Origin: Ignavibacteriota bacterium
Lineage (GTDB): Bacteria > Bacteroidota > UBA10030 > UBA6906
Direction of reading: 5' to 3'
DNA: 9,300 bases
Assembly (NCBI GenBank): GCA_003161755.1
Contig: PMNP01000372.1
Coordinates: forward strand, 1-9,300
The notes under the pieces were generated by a model that ran no database searches, was not told the DNA's origin, and saw only the letters and a list, made by a program, of their open reading frames with translations. Position numbers and translations under genes: made by a program. This document shows, piece after piece, positions 1 to 6,917 of the stretch; position 1 is the stretch's first letter; every line of letters begins with the position of its first letter.

Positions 1-62
1 AGCCGGCGGTGCGGGAGTACATCGAAGACGAAATCGCCAAGGTCGCCCGCGGCGCACACTGA
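1..62 (+). CDS. C-terminal tail of an unidentified protein (5' end outside window)
   Basis: The reading frame that enters the window ends in TGA at 60-62 and gives a 19-residue tail, PAVREYIEDEIAKVARGAH. The tail is charged and predicted helical, and the codons are GC-rich like those of the genes that follow. The stop lies only 18 bp before the ATG of the HAD gene, so this is probably the upstream member of the same operon. I do not recognise the family from so short a tail and propose no function. That the frame is coding is inferred from codon style, spacing and strand, because the start is not visible. Confidence 0.5.
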   Translation, partial: PAVREYIEDEIAKVARGAH

Positions 63-80
63 ACAACCGGACTCCCGATC

Positions 81-776
81 ATGATCAAAGCGGTCATATT
101 CGACCTCGACAACACACTTGTCGATTTCATGACCATGAAGCGTCTTGCAGTGAGCGCGGCGATCAATTCCATGATCGACGCCGGCTTGCGCCTGACCCCC
201 GCGGAGGCACAGGCCCGCATCGACGCGATTTACAAGGAGAAGGGGATCGAGTTTCAAAACGTATTCGACCACCTCCTCTATGACGTTTTCCAGAAGGTCG
301 ACTACAAGATACTCTCGGCCGGGGTCATTGCCTACAGGAGGGCCCGGGAAGCCGCCCTCGTTCCCTATCCGCACGTCAATATGACGCTGGTGGCATTGCT
401 CAAGCGGGGCATCAAGCTCGCGGTGGTGTCGGATGCCCCCGGGCGCGAAGCGTGGCTCCGGCTCTGCTATCTGAACTTCCACCAGCTGATCGATCATGTG
501 GTCACGTTCGAGGACACGGGAGAGCGGAAGCCGAGTCCCGCACCGTTCCGACGCGCACTGGACCTCCTGCAGGTGGAGCCGCACGAGGCCGTGATGGTCG
601 GCGACTGGGCCGAACGGGACGTCGTCGGTGCGGCAAACCTCGGCATCACCACGGCGTTTGCCCGCTACGGGGACACATTCGGGACCGTGGAATCGCATGC
701 CGATTTCGACCTGAATGACGTCTCGGAACTCCTGGACGTGATTGACCGCGAAAACGCAAAACGGGGCGGGACCTGA
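81..776 (+). CDS. HAD-superfamily hydrolase (phosphatase-like)
   Basis: A 231-residue protein with all four haloacid dehalogenase motifs. Motif I is DLDNT (D8 nucleophile, D10 acid/base), motif II is VVSD with S117, motif III is K150 in RKPSP, and motif IV is GDWAERD with D175 and D180 for Mg2+. Residues about 15-95 are helical and form a C1-type cap. Known members hydrolyse phosphate esters of small cytosolic metabolites through an aspartyl-phosphate intermediate; the substrate cannot be read from the sequence. Its length and tail (ITTAFARYGD, then a D-L-x-D-V-x-E-L-L segment) resemble the broad subfamily that includes archaeal and bacterial 5'-nucleotidase/phosphoglycolate-phosphatase-like enzymes. 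ATG 81 is the only good start, although no strong Shine-Dalgarno precedes it. One base separates its stop from acpS, so the two are co-transcribed. The family call is firm; the specific role is open. Confidence 0.9.
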   Translation: MIKAVIFDLDNTLVDFMTMKRLAVSAAINSMIDAGLRLTPAEAQARIDAIYKEKGIEFQNVFDHLLYDVFQKVDYKILSAGVIAYRRAREAALVPYPHVNMTLVALLKRGIKLAVVSDAPGREAWLRLCYLNFHQLIDHVVTFEDTGERKPSPAPFRRALDLLQVEPHEAVMVGDWAERDVVGAANLGITTAFARYGDTFGTVESHADFDLNDVSELLDVIDRENAKRGGT

Positions 777-777
777 C

Positions 778-1155
778 ATGGTCAAAGGGATCGGCGTGGA
801 CATCATTGAAATTGACAGGATCAGGCGGAGCATCGAACGCCTGGGGGATCGATTCCTCGACAAAGTGTACACTCCGGGCGAGGTCTTGTACTGCAACGGA
901 AAGGCACACCGCTTCCAGCACTATGCCGCGCGCTTCGCCGCTAAAGAAGCGCTGAGCAAGGCCCTTTCCACCGGCTGGGCGGGGGAGTTCCGCTGGAAGG
1001 ACGTCGAGGTGATGAACGAGCCCTCGGGTCAGCCTCGTTTCACCCTGCACGGAGCCCTGTGTGAACGGCTCGCAGGGGTGAGCATCATGCTCTCCCTCTC
1101 GCACTCGGACAGCCACGTCGTGGCGATGGTGCTGATCCAGGAGGGGGCTGGGTGA
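778..1155 (+). CDS. acpS: Holo-[acyl-carrier-protein] synthase
   Basis: A 125-residue protein of the usual AcpS length. AcpS transfers the 4'-phosphopantetheine arm of coenzyme A to a serine of apo-acyl carrier protein, switching on fatty-acid synthesis in the cytosol. The start MVKGIGVDIIEIDRI carries the Mg2+ ligand D8, the FAAKEALSKA segment carries E57, and the C-terminal SLSHSDSHVVAMV strand is also typical. ATG 778 is chosen although the frame is open back to 742: family members begin right at the GxGxD strand, and a GGGGCGGG stretch (763-770) can serve as ribosome binding site. The gene starts one base after the HAD stop and its own stop overlaps the start of the histidine kinase by 4 bp (GTGA). 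Nothing essential is missing. Confidence 0.95.
   Translation: MVKGIGVDIIEIDRIRRSIERLGDRFLDKVYTPGEVLYCNGKAHRFQHYAARFAAKEALSKALSTGWAGEFRWKDVEVMNEPSGQPRFTLHGALCERLAGVSIMLSLSHSDSHVVAMVLIQEGAG
1139..1144 (+). promoter_or_regulatory. Strong Shine-Dalgarno for the histidine kinase GTG start
   Basis: A perfect AGGAGG lies inside the 3' end of acpS, seven bases before GTG 1152. It settles GTG as the kinase start, overlapping the acpS stop as GTGA, and suggests that kinase translation is coupled to acpS. Confidence 0.75.
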
Positions 1156-2591
1156 GGCTCACCATCTACAGGAAGCTGATGATCGGGTTCGGGATTGTCA
1201 TATTCCTGATGCTCATCGCCACCGCGTACGTTCTCCTCGAGCTTAAAAAGGTTACCGGCACGTCCCGCACCGCATTGACCGTCGACGTGCAGGCGATCGA
1301 CCTCGAGAAGGAGATGCGCACGATCCTCTACGAGGAGGAGCGCTACGCCGACAGGTACTTCATGGCGCGGGATGCGTCCTACAGGAGCGTCTTCCTGGAG
1401 TACAATAGGCGGTTCGTCAGGCATCTGGATTCTCTCTCCGGCATGCTCTCCGACCAACGGGAACGGGAGACGCTCGACCTCGCCGGCCAGATTCACGATC
1501 AACATTTCACCTCGGTCCTGGGCGACGACCTCACGCCTTCCGCAGTGAACGGGCGCGCCGACGCCATTGACAGCGTCCGGAAATCGCTCGACGATCTGGT
1601 TTCCCTGCGGCAGCACGCGGTGGATTCGTCCATACAGAGCCTCGACCGCGCCACCGAGCGGTCGCTGAAGGTGGCCCTGTTTATCGCCATCGGAACCCTT
1701 CTCGCCGCCATCGGCGCTGCATTGATCATCACACGCACTATCACGCGCCCGATCGGGACGCTCGTCGCCGGGACGAGCGAAATCGCGTTAGGGTCTTTTA
1801 CACGGATACGGATCCCCTCCCGCGATGAAATCGCCGACCTGGCGCGGGCATTCAACCACATGAGCGAGAGCCTCGACCAGATGAACCGGTTCCGTGCCGA
1901 GATGATGCAGCACATCTCCCATGAGATCAGGATGCCGCTCCAGTCGATACTCTCGGCGCACTACCTGCTGACGAAGAAGGCCGATTCCCCTGTGAACGAA
2001 CCGCAGTTGAAAATTCTCAACGGGATACGGGAAAACGTCCAGAAGATCGCAAACTTCAGCAACCAGTTCCTGGACCTTTCGAAGGTCGAAGCGGGGATGA
2101 TGCGGTACGATTTGAAGCCGGTTGATCTCGCCGCAATGGTCAAGCCGGTGGTCGACGATGCTTCACTGGTCGCCGCCGGGAAAGAGATCTCACTGACGTT
2201 CGTTGCATCAGACATTCCCCCGGCGTTCATCGACCCGCACCGGAGCATTGAGATATTCGGGAACCTGATCAGCAACGCACTGAAGTATACCGAGAATGGA
2301 GGAAAAATCGAAGTGTGGGTGGGCCCGTGTCCTTTCGGTGTGCAGGTGGTTGTACGCGACACCGGATCCGGCATCTCGAAAGAGGAACTTCCGAAGATAT
2401 TCACGAAATTCTACCGGACCAATACCGCAATGAGGGGGGGAAAAAGGGGAACGGGTATCGGGCTTGCTTTCGTGAAGGCGCTCGTCGAGGGGCAGGGGGG
2501 AAGAGTGTATGCAAACAGCACGCTGGGCGTGGGTTCGACGTTCACTGTCGAATTTCCCGTTCACCGTTCGGAAAAAACTGGAGCCGCATGA
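1152..2591 (+). CDS. Membrane sensor histidine kinase (HAMP-HisKA-HATPase)
   Basis: A 479-residue protein starting at GTG. Order of parts: transmembrane helix 1 at about 9-30; an extracytoplasmic, mostly helical sensor region at 31-172; transmembrane helix 2 at about 173-194; a HAMP linker at 195-247; a HisKA dimerisation domain with H-box HISHEIRMPL (phospho-acceptor H257); and a HATPase_c domain with N-box EIFGNLISNALKYTENGG (N371, N375), G1 DTGSGI (403-408), F-box IFTKFYRT (416-423) and G2 GTGIGL (433-438). All catalytic boxes look intact. It should autophosphorylate H257 in response to a periplasmic or envelope signal and pass the phosphate to a response regulator; none is encoded within the window. 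It overlaps acpS and the next lipoprotein gene by 4 bp on each side. That tight pairing with a lipoprotein recalls the QseE(GlrK)-QseG arrangement of enterobacteria, but homology to that pair is only a hypothesis. Confidence 0.93.
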   Translation: MRLTIYRKLMIGFGIVIFLMLIATAYVLLELKKVTGTSRTALTVDVQAIDLEKEMRTILYEEERYADRYFMARDASYRSVFLEYNRRFVRHLDSLSGMLSDQRERETLDLAGQIHDQHFTSVLGDDLTPSAVNGRADAIDSVRKSLDDLVSLRQHAVDSSIQSLDRATERSLKVALFIAIGTLLAAIGAALIITRTITRPIGTLVAGTSEIALGSFTRIRIPSRDEIADLARAFNHMSESLDQMNRFRAEMMQHISHEIRMPLQSILSAHYLLTKKADSPVNEPQLKILNGIRENVQKIANFSNQFLDLSKVEAGMMRYDLKPVDLAAMVKPVVDDASLVAAGKEISLTFVASDIPPAFIDPHRSIEIFGNLISNALKYTENGGKIEVWVGPCPFGVQVVVRDTGSGISKEELPKIFTKFYRTNTAMRGGKRGTGIGLAFVKALVEGQGGRVYANSTLGVGSTFTVEFPVHRSEKTGAA

Positions 2592-3154
2592 AAATGAGAC
2601 AATGCCTGTGGACTCTCGTTGCGGCCGGGATGACATTGTCAGGTTGCGGGCCGTTTGCGCCGGAAAGGTTTCCCGAAACGGGTGCAGCCTACCGGATGCG
2701 GCTCGCCGACAGCCTCGAACAGGAGGGGATGTTCCAGAGGGCGGCAATGCAGTATGCAAACGTGGCCGAGGGGTTCCCACGGTCAAGTTACTATCCGGCG
2801 GCCGTCCGGAGAGCTGCGCTCATGTACTCGATCAGCCCGTTTTCCGCCCGGAACGACAGTGCAGCGTACCGGTGGTACGTCGCATATCTTTCCCTCCCGA
2901 TGAAGAAGCCCGAAAGGGAGAATGTCCGGGTCTCCGTCGAGATCCTTCACCGCATTCTGCGGCTTCACGCGCAAATTGAACAGATTTCCGCTTCCGGCGA
3001 CAGCCTCACCGTCCTGACAAAGAGACAGTCGGCTTCATTAAATGCCGATTCACGCAGGTTGCAGGAGCTCGATCTCCAACTGCAGCATGCACAGGCTGAA
3101 TTGAGGAAAATCAAGGAAATCGATCTCCGCCTCTCGAAATCCAGGATCCGCTGA
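2588..3154 (+). CDS. Putative lipoprotein with TPR-like and coiled-coil regions
   Basis: A 188-residue protein. ATG 2588 overlaps the kinase stop as ATGA; a second in-frame ATG lies at 2594. The N-terminus is a lipoprotein signal: positive start (MKMRQ), hydrophobic core, and lipobox TLSGC with the lipidated Cys at 20. Residues about 35-105 have the look of one or two TPR-like helical hairpins (an A-M-Q-Y-A-N-V-A-E-G-F-P helix, then a Y-Y-P-A-A-V-R-R-A-A helix). Residues about 128-178 form a likely coiled coil rich in L, Q, E and R (LQELDLQLQHAQAELRKIKE). It should be anchored in the membrane facing the periplasm, where it could act as a partner or signal-input factor for the adjacent kinase; that role is inferred from coupling alone. 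The reading frame is open further upstream within the kinase gene, but the lipobox and overlap fix the start. Confidence 0.8.
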   Translation: MKMRQCLWTLVAAGMTLSGCGPFAPERFPETGAAYRMRLADSLEQEGMFQRAAMQYANVAEGFPRSSYYPAAVRRAALMYSISPFSARNDSAAYRWYVAYLSLPMKKPERENVRVSVEILHRILRLHAQIEQISASGDSLTVLTKRQSASLNADSRRLQELDLQLQHAQAELRKIKEIDLRLSKSRIR

Positions 3155-3209
3155 CCGGGGATGCAATTCCTGGTGGTAAGTGGAACAGGGAAGCCTCTCG
3201 GGGGAGCGG

Positions 3210-3238
3210 TTGATTATCAGACAGGATTTGCGTATTGT
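3210..3238 (+). promoter_or_regulatory. Weak candidate promoter before the MerR-type regulator
   Basis: TTGATT (3210-3215) and TATTGT (3233-3238) are separated by 17 bp in the 124-bp gap before the regulator gene. Each hexamer matches the sigma70 consensus at four of six positions. If the organism is a Bacteroidota its main sigma factor may prefer different boxes, so this is only a candidate. Confidence 0.2.
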
Positions 3239-3278
3239 GTGCGTGGAAGAGCGTTCTTGGCACATTTCGCGATCGTCA

Positions 3279-3662
3279 ATGAAATCCCTCGGGATCAAAA
3301 AACTGTACTATTCGATCAGCGAAGTCGCAAAGATCACGGACCTCGAGCAATACGTCTTGCGGTACTGGGAGTCGGAGTTTGAGCAACTGAAGCCTGCGAA
3401 GAACAGGGCCGGCAACCGGATTTACACGAACCGCGAAATCAAGCTGATCCTGTATATCAAGAAGCTCCTCCGGGATGAACGATACACGATCGAAGGGGCG
3501 AAACAGGTCCTGAAAACCTACACGCCCGAGGTCGACACGGGGGAGCAGCTGGAGCTTATCGACGCCCCGAAAGCAAGGACGAAGATCAAGGACGAACTGC
3601 TTCGCGCGGACATGGTCGAGACGAAGGAATTCCTGCAGGAGCTTCTCAAGAAGCTGGCATAG
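3279..3662 (+). CDS. MerR-family transcriptional regulator (HTH only)
   Basis: A 127-residue protein with an N-terminal winged helix-turn-helix of the MerR type. YSISEVAKITDLEQYVLRYW (11-30) is the recognition helix-turn-helix, followed by a wing with the family's R-x-x-G-N-R-I-Y-T pattern (43-50), then a helix that ends near KQVLKTY (75-81). The remaining 45 residues hold an acidic linker and a Leu/Lys-rich helix that probably dimerises. There is no cysteine cluster or ligand domain, so it is not a classical metal sensor. Short MerR proteins of this kind are common near housekeeping genes in Bacteroidota/Chlorobi. ATG 3279 is chosen because homologues begin a few residues before the K-x-Y-Y-S motif; the frame is open to GTG 3180 but that extension looks non-coding. 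No good Shine-Dalgarno precedes ATG 3279, so the start is uncertain by a few codons. Confidence 0.85.
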   Translation: MKSLGIKKLYYSISEVAKITDLEQYVLRYWESEFEQLKPAKNRAGNRIYTNREIKLILYIKKLLRDERYTIEGAKQVLKTYTPEVDTGEQLELIDAPKARTKIKDELLRADMVETKEFLQELLKKLA

Positions 3663-3689
3663 CATCGAAATTGTTGCAGCACCGGTACA

Positions 3690-3763
3690 CGGAGCGTAGC
3701 GCAGCCCGGTAGCGCACCTGAATGGGGTTCAGGGGGTCGCGGGTTCAAATCCCGCCGTTTTGA
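3690..3763 (+). tRNA. trnP: tRNA-Pro (anticodon GGG)
   Basis: A full cloverleaf can be folded by hand. The acceptor is 3690-3696 with 3756-3762, the D stem GCGC (3699-3702) with GCGC (3712-3715), the anticodon stem CCTGA (3717-3721) with TCAGG (3729-3733), and the T stem GCGGG (3739-3743) with CCCGC (3751-3755) around loop TTCAAAT. The 7-base anticodon loop is ATGGGGT, giving anticodon GGG at 3724-3726, which reads CCC and CCU proline codons. The discriminator is A3763, and CCA is not encoded. The acceptor stem is odd: CGGAGCG faces CGTTTTG, so three of seven pairs are G-U wobbles. It is the last core-like feature before the AT-richer block. Confidence 0.92.
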
Positions 3764-3972
3764 AGTTGCGTAGTGGTTTCTTTGCTCACTCTTCAGTATA
3801 CTCATCCCAGTTAAGGAATCCTAGCCCGTCATTCTAGGATTTGTGATGTCAAGATCAAGTCCACCTCACCGAGCAATTGACTGAATGAGAAATGCAGAAT
3901 ACAGAAAGTGGATGGCCAGCGGCGCCAATTGCGCATGTATGTGATATGAAGAGCATTGAAAGGCGATCATAG
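3764..3972. other. Intergenic gap after tRNA-Pro
   Basis: This 209-bp gap has no supportable gene. It starts right at the tRNA 3' end, where the left border of the accessory block would lie if it integrated there. It contains the 8-bp-arm hairpin listed separately and a TTGACT box (3877-3882) that could be a -35 element for the glycosyltransferase gene, although the best -10 at the right distance (TACAGA, 3900-3905) is poor. A very short ATG frame (3946-3972) ends just before the next start and looks incidental. Confidence 0.5.
3817..3841 (+). terminator. Hairpin after tRNA-Pro, possible terminator
   Basis: Perfect 8-bp inverted repeat AATCCTAG (3817-3824) and CTAGGATT (3834-3841) around a 9-base loop. 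It lies 54 bases after the tRNA end, where a transcript from the tRNA or upstream operon might stop. Only the short run ATTTG follows rather than a clear U-tract, so it may instead be a processing hairpin or a chance palindrome. Confidence 0.35.
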
Positions 3973-4863
3973 ATGAATAAGCGAAGAATTGATATCCTGA
4001 TAGTGTTCTTTTTGTCCTTGGTTCCAACCTGTGTCAAGTTCGTGTTCTATCCACTCTATCCCGGTTCTGATGATGCTTTCATTCACGCCAGAATAGCAAG
4101 CAATATTGTGGCTGGGCTTGGCTGGGGAATCAATGCACACGAAGTTGTCAATATTTCTACCGCCCCACTCTACACAATTCTCCTGAGTTTGATCGCTTGG
4201 TTGACTCCAAACTATTTCTTGATGGCGATGATCTTTTCATGTATTTGCTCAGCAATTGCAATTGTGGTCACCTATCTCATAGTGTCCCGATTGACTACTC
4301 ACAACACTGCACGTGTGTTTGCCACGATAGTAGCTGCCTTTAATGTCCACCTTTGGAGGTGGAATGGAACGCTAATGGAAACGATGCTGGCCGTTGCCCT
4401 TACTCTTGTAGTCTTCTATCAATGTATTCGATCCACTGAGAACCCAACGATACCAAGGATATTCTGGCTTGGAATAATTCAAGCGGCAGCAGTTCTTGTT
4501 AGACCGGAACTACTATTACTTCCATTCTCGACAATCCTCTATTTTCGACTCAATAATCCGCGTCGTCTGTACATGGTTATTGGAACGTTGGCTTCTGCAA
4601 TGGCTATAGGACTATTACCCTGGATTACATTTTCTCTGCTATATTTCCACTCCATCCTTCCAACAACCTATTATGCAAAGGCAAGCGGCCTACACCTGCT
4701 AAACCCAATGGTGATCAAGGGAGCGGCTGTCACTCTGGCAACTTCCTATCTCCCGGTTATCGTAGCCTTGTTAGCATGTCTTATATTTCTTCCAAGACTT
4801 GAGGTCAAGCAGCGATCACTCCTGGTCCGGAGAGTATTGCCATTCCATTGTTTCCCTCCTTAG
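3973..4863 (+). pseudogene. GT-C type membrane glycosyltransferase, N-terminal part (frameshifted)
   Basis: The first 296 codons of a multi-pass membrane protein. Landmarks of GT-C (ArnT/PMT-like) glycosyltransferases appear in order: D33-D34 in the first extracytoplasmic loop (GSDDAFIHARIASNI), an AGLGW-G-N segment (47-53), NGTLMETML (131-139) in the place of the usual S-G-x-E-T motif, VRPELLLLPF (176-185), and PTTYYAKASG (230-239). About nine hydrophobic helices are visible (near 8-28, 64-78, 82-104, 112-126, 135-152, 163-176, 178-192, 199-222 and 252-273). Such enzymes take sugars from polyprenyl-phosphate carriers and add them to lipids, glycans or proteins outside the membrane. The start has AAAGG (3959-3963) nine bases ahead. 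After about residue 276 the frame drifts into non-family sequence and stops at 4861-4863; the rest continues in the -1 frame. The base composition is much more AT-rich than the flanks, suggesting acquisition. Confidence 0.75.
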
Positions 4864-5450
4864 TATTCTCCTTCTATTATATAAGAACTCCTGGATTGGA
4901 GAGTGCTGCCAGGTATTTACTCCCTGCATTGAGTGTTGTCCCAATCATCGGGGCACTCTTTCTCGATTCGTTCTTTCCGTTCATTCAGAGACAAATTATC
5001 CGTTGGATACCCAGTCTTGTATGTCTAGTGCAGGTTGCATTTACCGCATATTTGGCTAACAACATAGTATTTCCAATTCTAAGTCGGTTTCAAGAGAACT
5101 ACGTGCAAACGATGTCAACGGTTGCAGACTTTTTGGCGCACAATTGTAGCCCAGCTGACAAAGTTCTGGTAGAAACTGATATTGGAGTTCTCTCATATCA
5201 CGGAAACTCTGCGTTCACGATTGCAGATGGTGCTGCATTGGCTTCTCCTGAGCTAAGAAGACTGAGTGTAAAAGAGCAAATTTCTTTGTGCAAGCCAGTT
5301 TTTGTTGTACAAAGTCACAGTGACAGGCCAGACGGTCTTTCTGGTGAAGATGATCGTCTGCAATTCCTCTTCGCAAAAACCTTTGAGAGTCACAGCGTAG
5401 AATTCCATGGGCTAACGTACTACTGCAATGTTTATCGCGTGTCCTTTTGA
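4803..5450 (+). pseudogene. GT-C type membrane glycosyltransferase, C-terminal part (frameshifted)
   Basis: Continuation of the preceding gene in the -1 frame. The exact switch point lies somewhere in about 4795-4845, so the left edge is approximate; a standalone reading from TTG 4848 would give 200 residues. The sequence IPLFPSLVFSFYYI, then ARYLLPALSVVPIIGALF, matches the R-Y-L-L-P-x-L helix typical of this family. A soluble tail follows with DKVLVETDIGVLSYHG and an ADGAALASPELRR segment, which correspond to the G-D-I-G...D-x-x-G-L...P-E ending often seen in these proteins. The two halves together make about 490 residues, a normal family length, so a single-base loss (or +2 gain, or a sequencing error) explains the break. 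TGA 5448-5450 ends it, 30 bp before the convergent antitoxin gene. Confidence 0.72.
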
Positions 5451-5480
5451 AGTGAAGCCATGACCTACACGCTCTTGCGC

Positions 5481-6542
5481 CTACACCAGAGTTAGTCTGG
5501 TTCGCAGGGTCGAAACAGCGTTCCAACCAATCTTCTTGTCATGGCACAATCTGCCGCCTACGATCCCTGGATGAATGCCCAGGTTGGAAGCGAAATCTGC
5601 AATATTCTTTCGTGATAGAGGGCCTTCCAACAGTTCAGCGTAACGCTTCGGCGGGATCAGTTCGTTGGTTGCGAACTCATCGGCTTCGTCTTCCTTGGAT
5701 CGCGCAACCGCCAGTTCCTTCCGATCAAATTCAAGAAACCGCCCCTTCCGGCCATGAAGCAACAAATGTCCGATTTCGTGAAAAAGATTGAACCAGAAGA
5801 TGTCGGCCCAGGAATAGTACAGACTGAGCTGAATGACAGGAACCTTGTTGATCCATCTAACAGCTCCACTCACTCCGGATCCCGCGAAATGGGCCATGAA
5901 GACCAATGCAACTCCGGCCTCATTCAGCAACTGCATTGTTCGTGCGGAATAGACCTCTGGGTTCTCGACGGACAATGTCTTGATCCCACGCAGGTTTTCT
6001 CTCAACTTCGATTCCGAATACGGCGGTAAATGTTGTTTTCGTGCCTCTAACTCTCCGCACCGTAACCACGCTGCAATGGTCTCAGCTCTTACGCTCTCTG
6101 TGGGCCTGGTGCGGAATGCAACGGATTCGGTGATGGCAACATATTGCAAGGAGTTCACTCCGAAAAATTTCCAGAGGTTTTCGACCCTGCGTTCCTTGTT
6201 TGCCGTTTGTTCAACATATCCGCGTCTAGCCAGTTCCTGATACGGAAATGTTGACAGAATTCCGATCTCATCTTTTAGTGCGGCCGTACGCTCAATGCGC
6301 GCTTTGGTCTCCTGATAGTCTTTCTCCAGATTGAGCCAGAAGGAAGCGGAGCCACCGAGCGCATTTTCCAGAGCGAGGGCCGTTTCGACTGTGATCGAAG
6401 CCTCCCCATTAATGATCTGACTCAGGTGCTTTTCGCTTATGCCGGTGCGCTCACTCAGACTCTTTTGCGTTATACCTTCCCGATCAACACTTTCAGCAAT
6501 GACGCGGCCGGGATGAATTGCTTTGTTTGGATTGTATGCCAT
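5481..6542 (-). CDS. higA: HigA-type antitoxin fused to ImmA/IrrE (M78) peptidase-like domain
   Basis: A 353-residue protein with two domains. Residues about 8-75 are an Xre/HigA helix-turn-helix: HPGRVIAESV, then the turn LSERTGISEKHLSQIINGEA, then ALGGSASFWLNLEKDY, a HigA hallmark. Residues about 195-330 are an ImmA/IrrE-like zinc peptidase domain with HEIGH (H255, E256, H259) and a probable third ligand E286 in EDEADEFATNELIP. By family knowledge, the HTH half binds the toxin and represses the promoter. The peptidase half is found in regulators of TA systems and mobile elements and could cleave a partner or itself under stress; that is inference. ATG 6542 lies 3 bp after the toxin stop, so the toxin is first, as in higBA. 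The gene runs against the glycosyltransferase. A hand count of 6061-6120 gives 58% GC, so it is not as AT-rich as its surroundings. Confidence 0.9.
   Translation of the reverse strand: MAYNPNKAIHPGRVIAESVDREGITQKSLSERTGISEKHLSQIINGEASITVETALALENALGGSASFWLNLEKDYQETKARIERTAALKDEIGILSTFPYQELARRGYVEQTANKERRVENLWKFFGVNSLQYVAITESVAFRTRPTESVRAETIAAWLRCGELEARKQHLPPYSESKLRENLRGIKTLSVENPEVYSARTMQLLNEAGVALVFMAHFAGSGVSGAVRWINKVPVIQLSLYYSWADIFWFNLFHEIGHLLLHGRKGRFLEFDRKELAVARSKEDEADEFATNELIPPKRYAELLEGPLSRKNIADFASNLGIHPGIVGGRLCHDKKIGWNAVSTLRTRLTLV
5485..5501. repeat. Inverted repeat at the convergent gene ends
   Basis: ACCAGA (5485-5490) and TCTGGT (5496-5501) form a perfect 6-bp inverted repeat with a 5-base loop, inside the last codons of the antitoxin gene and 34 bases after the glycosyltransferase stop. 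It could slow or end transcription from either side, but no T-run follows on either strand. Confidence 0.3.
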
Positions 6543-6545
6543 AGG

Positions 6546-6884
6546 TCAATGATAATCCTCAAAAATGGCGAGAATGAGCATGCTCTTAATGCTCTTGAAG
6601 TTGTCTATCCTGTATGTTGGGTCTTTCTCCTGATTTGGTCTGAATATCACACGGTTGACCCTATCGACATCGACCGCAAAGCAACCTTTGTACGAACCCC
6701 GAAGCGGATGCGGGCGGTATCCGCGAGGTACTTCTGCGAGTGTCGGTGCTGCCTTGAGGACGTTTATTGCGGACAGGATTGCCGTCGCCGAATCGATTCC
6801 CTTCTTCTTGTTGTATCTCCTGCTCAGAGCCTCGTAATCATTCAGGAGCTTTTCATGTTTGGGGTCGGCAAACGCTAAGTCCAT
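6546..6884 (-). CDS. higB: HigB-like RelE/ParE-superfamily toxin
   Basis: A 112-residue basic protein, normal length for HigB. The C-terminal half shows the HigB pattern: HPLRGSYKG (59-67), a core strand RVNRVIF (75-81), and the ending AIFEDYH (106-112), like the V-D-Y-H ending of HigB mRNA interferases. The N-terminal half (LLNDYEALSRRYNKKKG) is helical. Known HigB toxins cleave mRNA on the ribosome and stop growth; the paired antitoxin neutralises them. ATG 6884 is preceded by AAGGGG (complement of 6888-6893), only three bases ahead, so spacing is tight. The stop at 6546 leaves 3 bp before the antitoxin start, giving a toxin-first operon under the promoter at 6938-6966. Catalytic residues cannot be assigned with certainty without an alignment. 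Confidence 0.88.
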   Translation of the reverse strand: MDLAFADPKHEKLLNDYEALSRRYNKKKGIDSATAILSAINVLKAAPTLAEVPRGYRPHPLRGSYKGCFAVDVDRVNRVIFRPNQEKDPTYRIDNFKSIKSMLILAIFEDYH

Positions 6885-6887
6885 GAT

Positions 6888-6893
6888 CCCCTT
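6888..6893 (-). promoter_or_regulatory. Shine-Dalgarno of the toxin gene
   Basis: AAGGGG on the complementary strand ends three bases before ATG 6884. The spacing is shorter than usual and may keep toxin translation low relative to the antitoxin. Confidence 0.5.
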
Positions 6894-6917
6894 GCCATAA
6901 TGTACTTCATTATTTGA

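Noticed and set aside
742..777. Upstream extension of acpS to ATG 742
   Set aside because: The added residues overlap the HAD gene and do not resemble AcpS, which begins at MVKGIGVD.
646..1616. Long minus-strand frames opposite the HAD, acpS and kinase genes
   Set aside because: GC-rich antisense shadows without motifs, overlapping firmly identified genes.
3180..3278. Longer MerR-type protein starting at GTG 3180
   Set aside because: The extra 33 residues show no family similarity; the HTH normally starts within about 10 residues of the N-terminus.
3518..3805. Minus-strand frame containing the string RRDLNPRPPEP
   Set aside because: This is the well-known false protein that results from translating the antisense of a tRNA T-arm; it overlaps tRNA-Pro and the MerR-type gene.
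4848..4863. Programmed -1 frameshift in the glycosyltransferase
   Set aside because: No X-XXY-YYZ slippery heptamer or obvious downstream structure is visible; mutation or sequence error is simpler.
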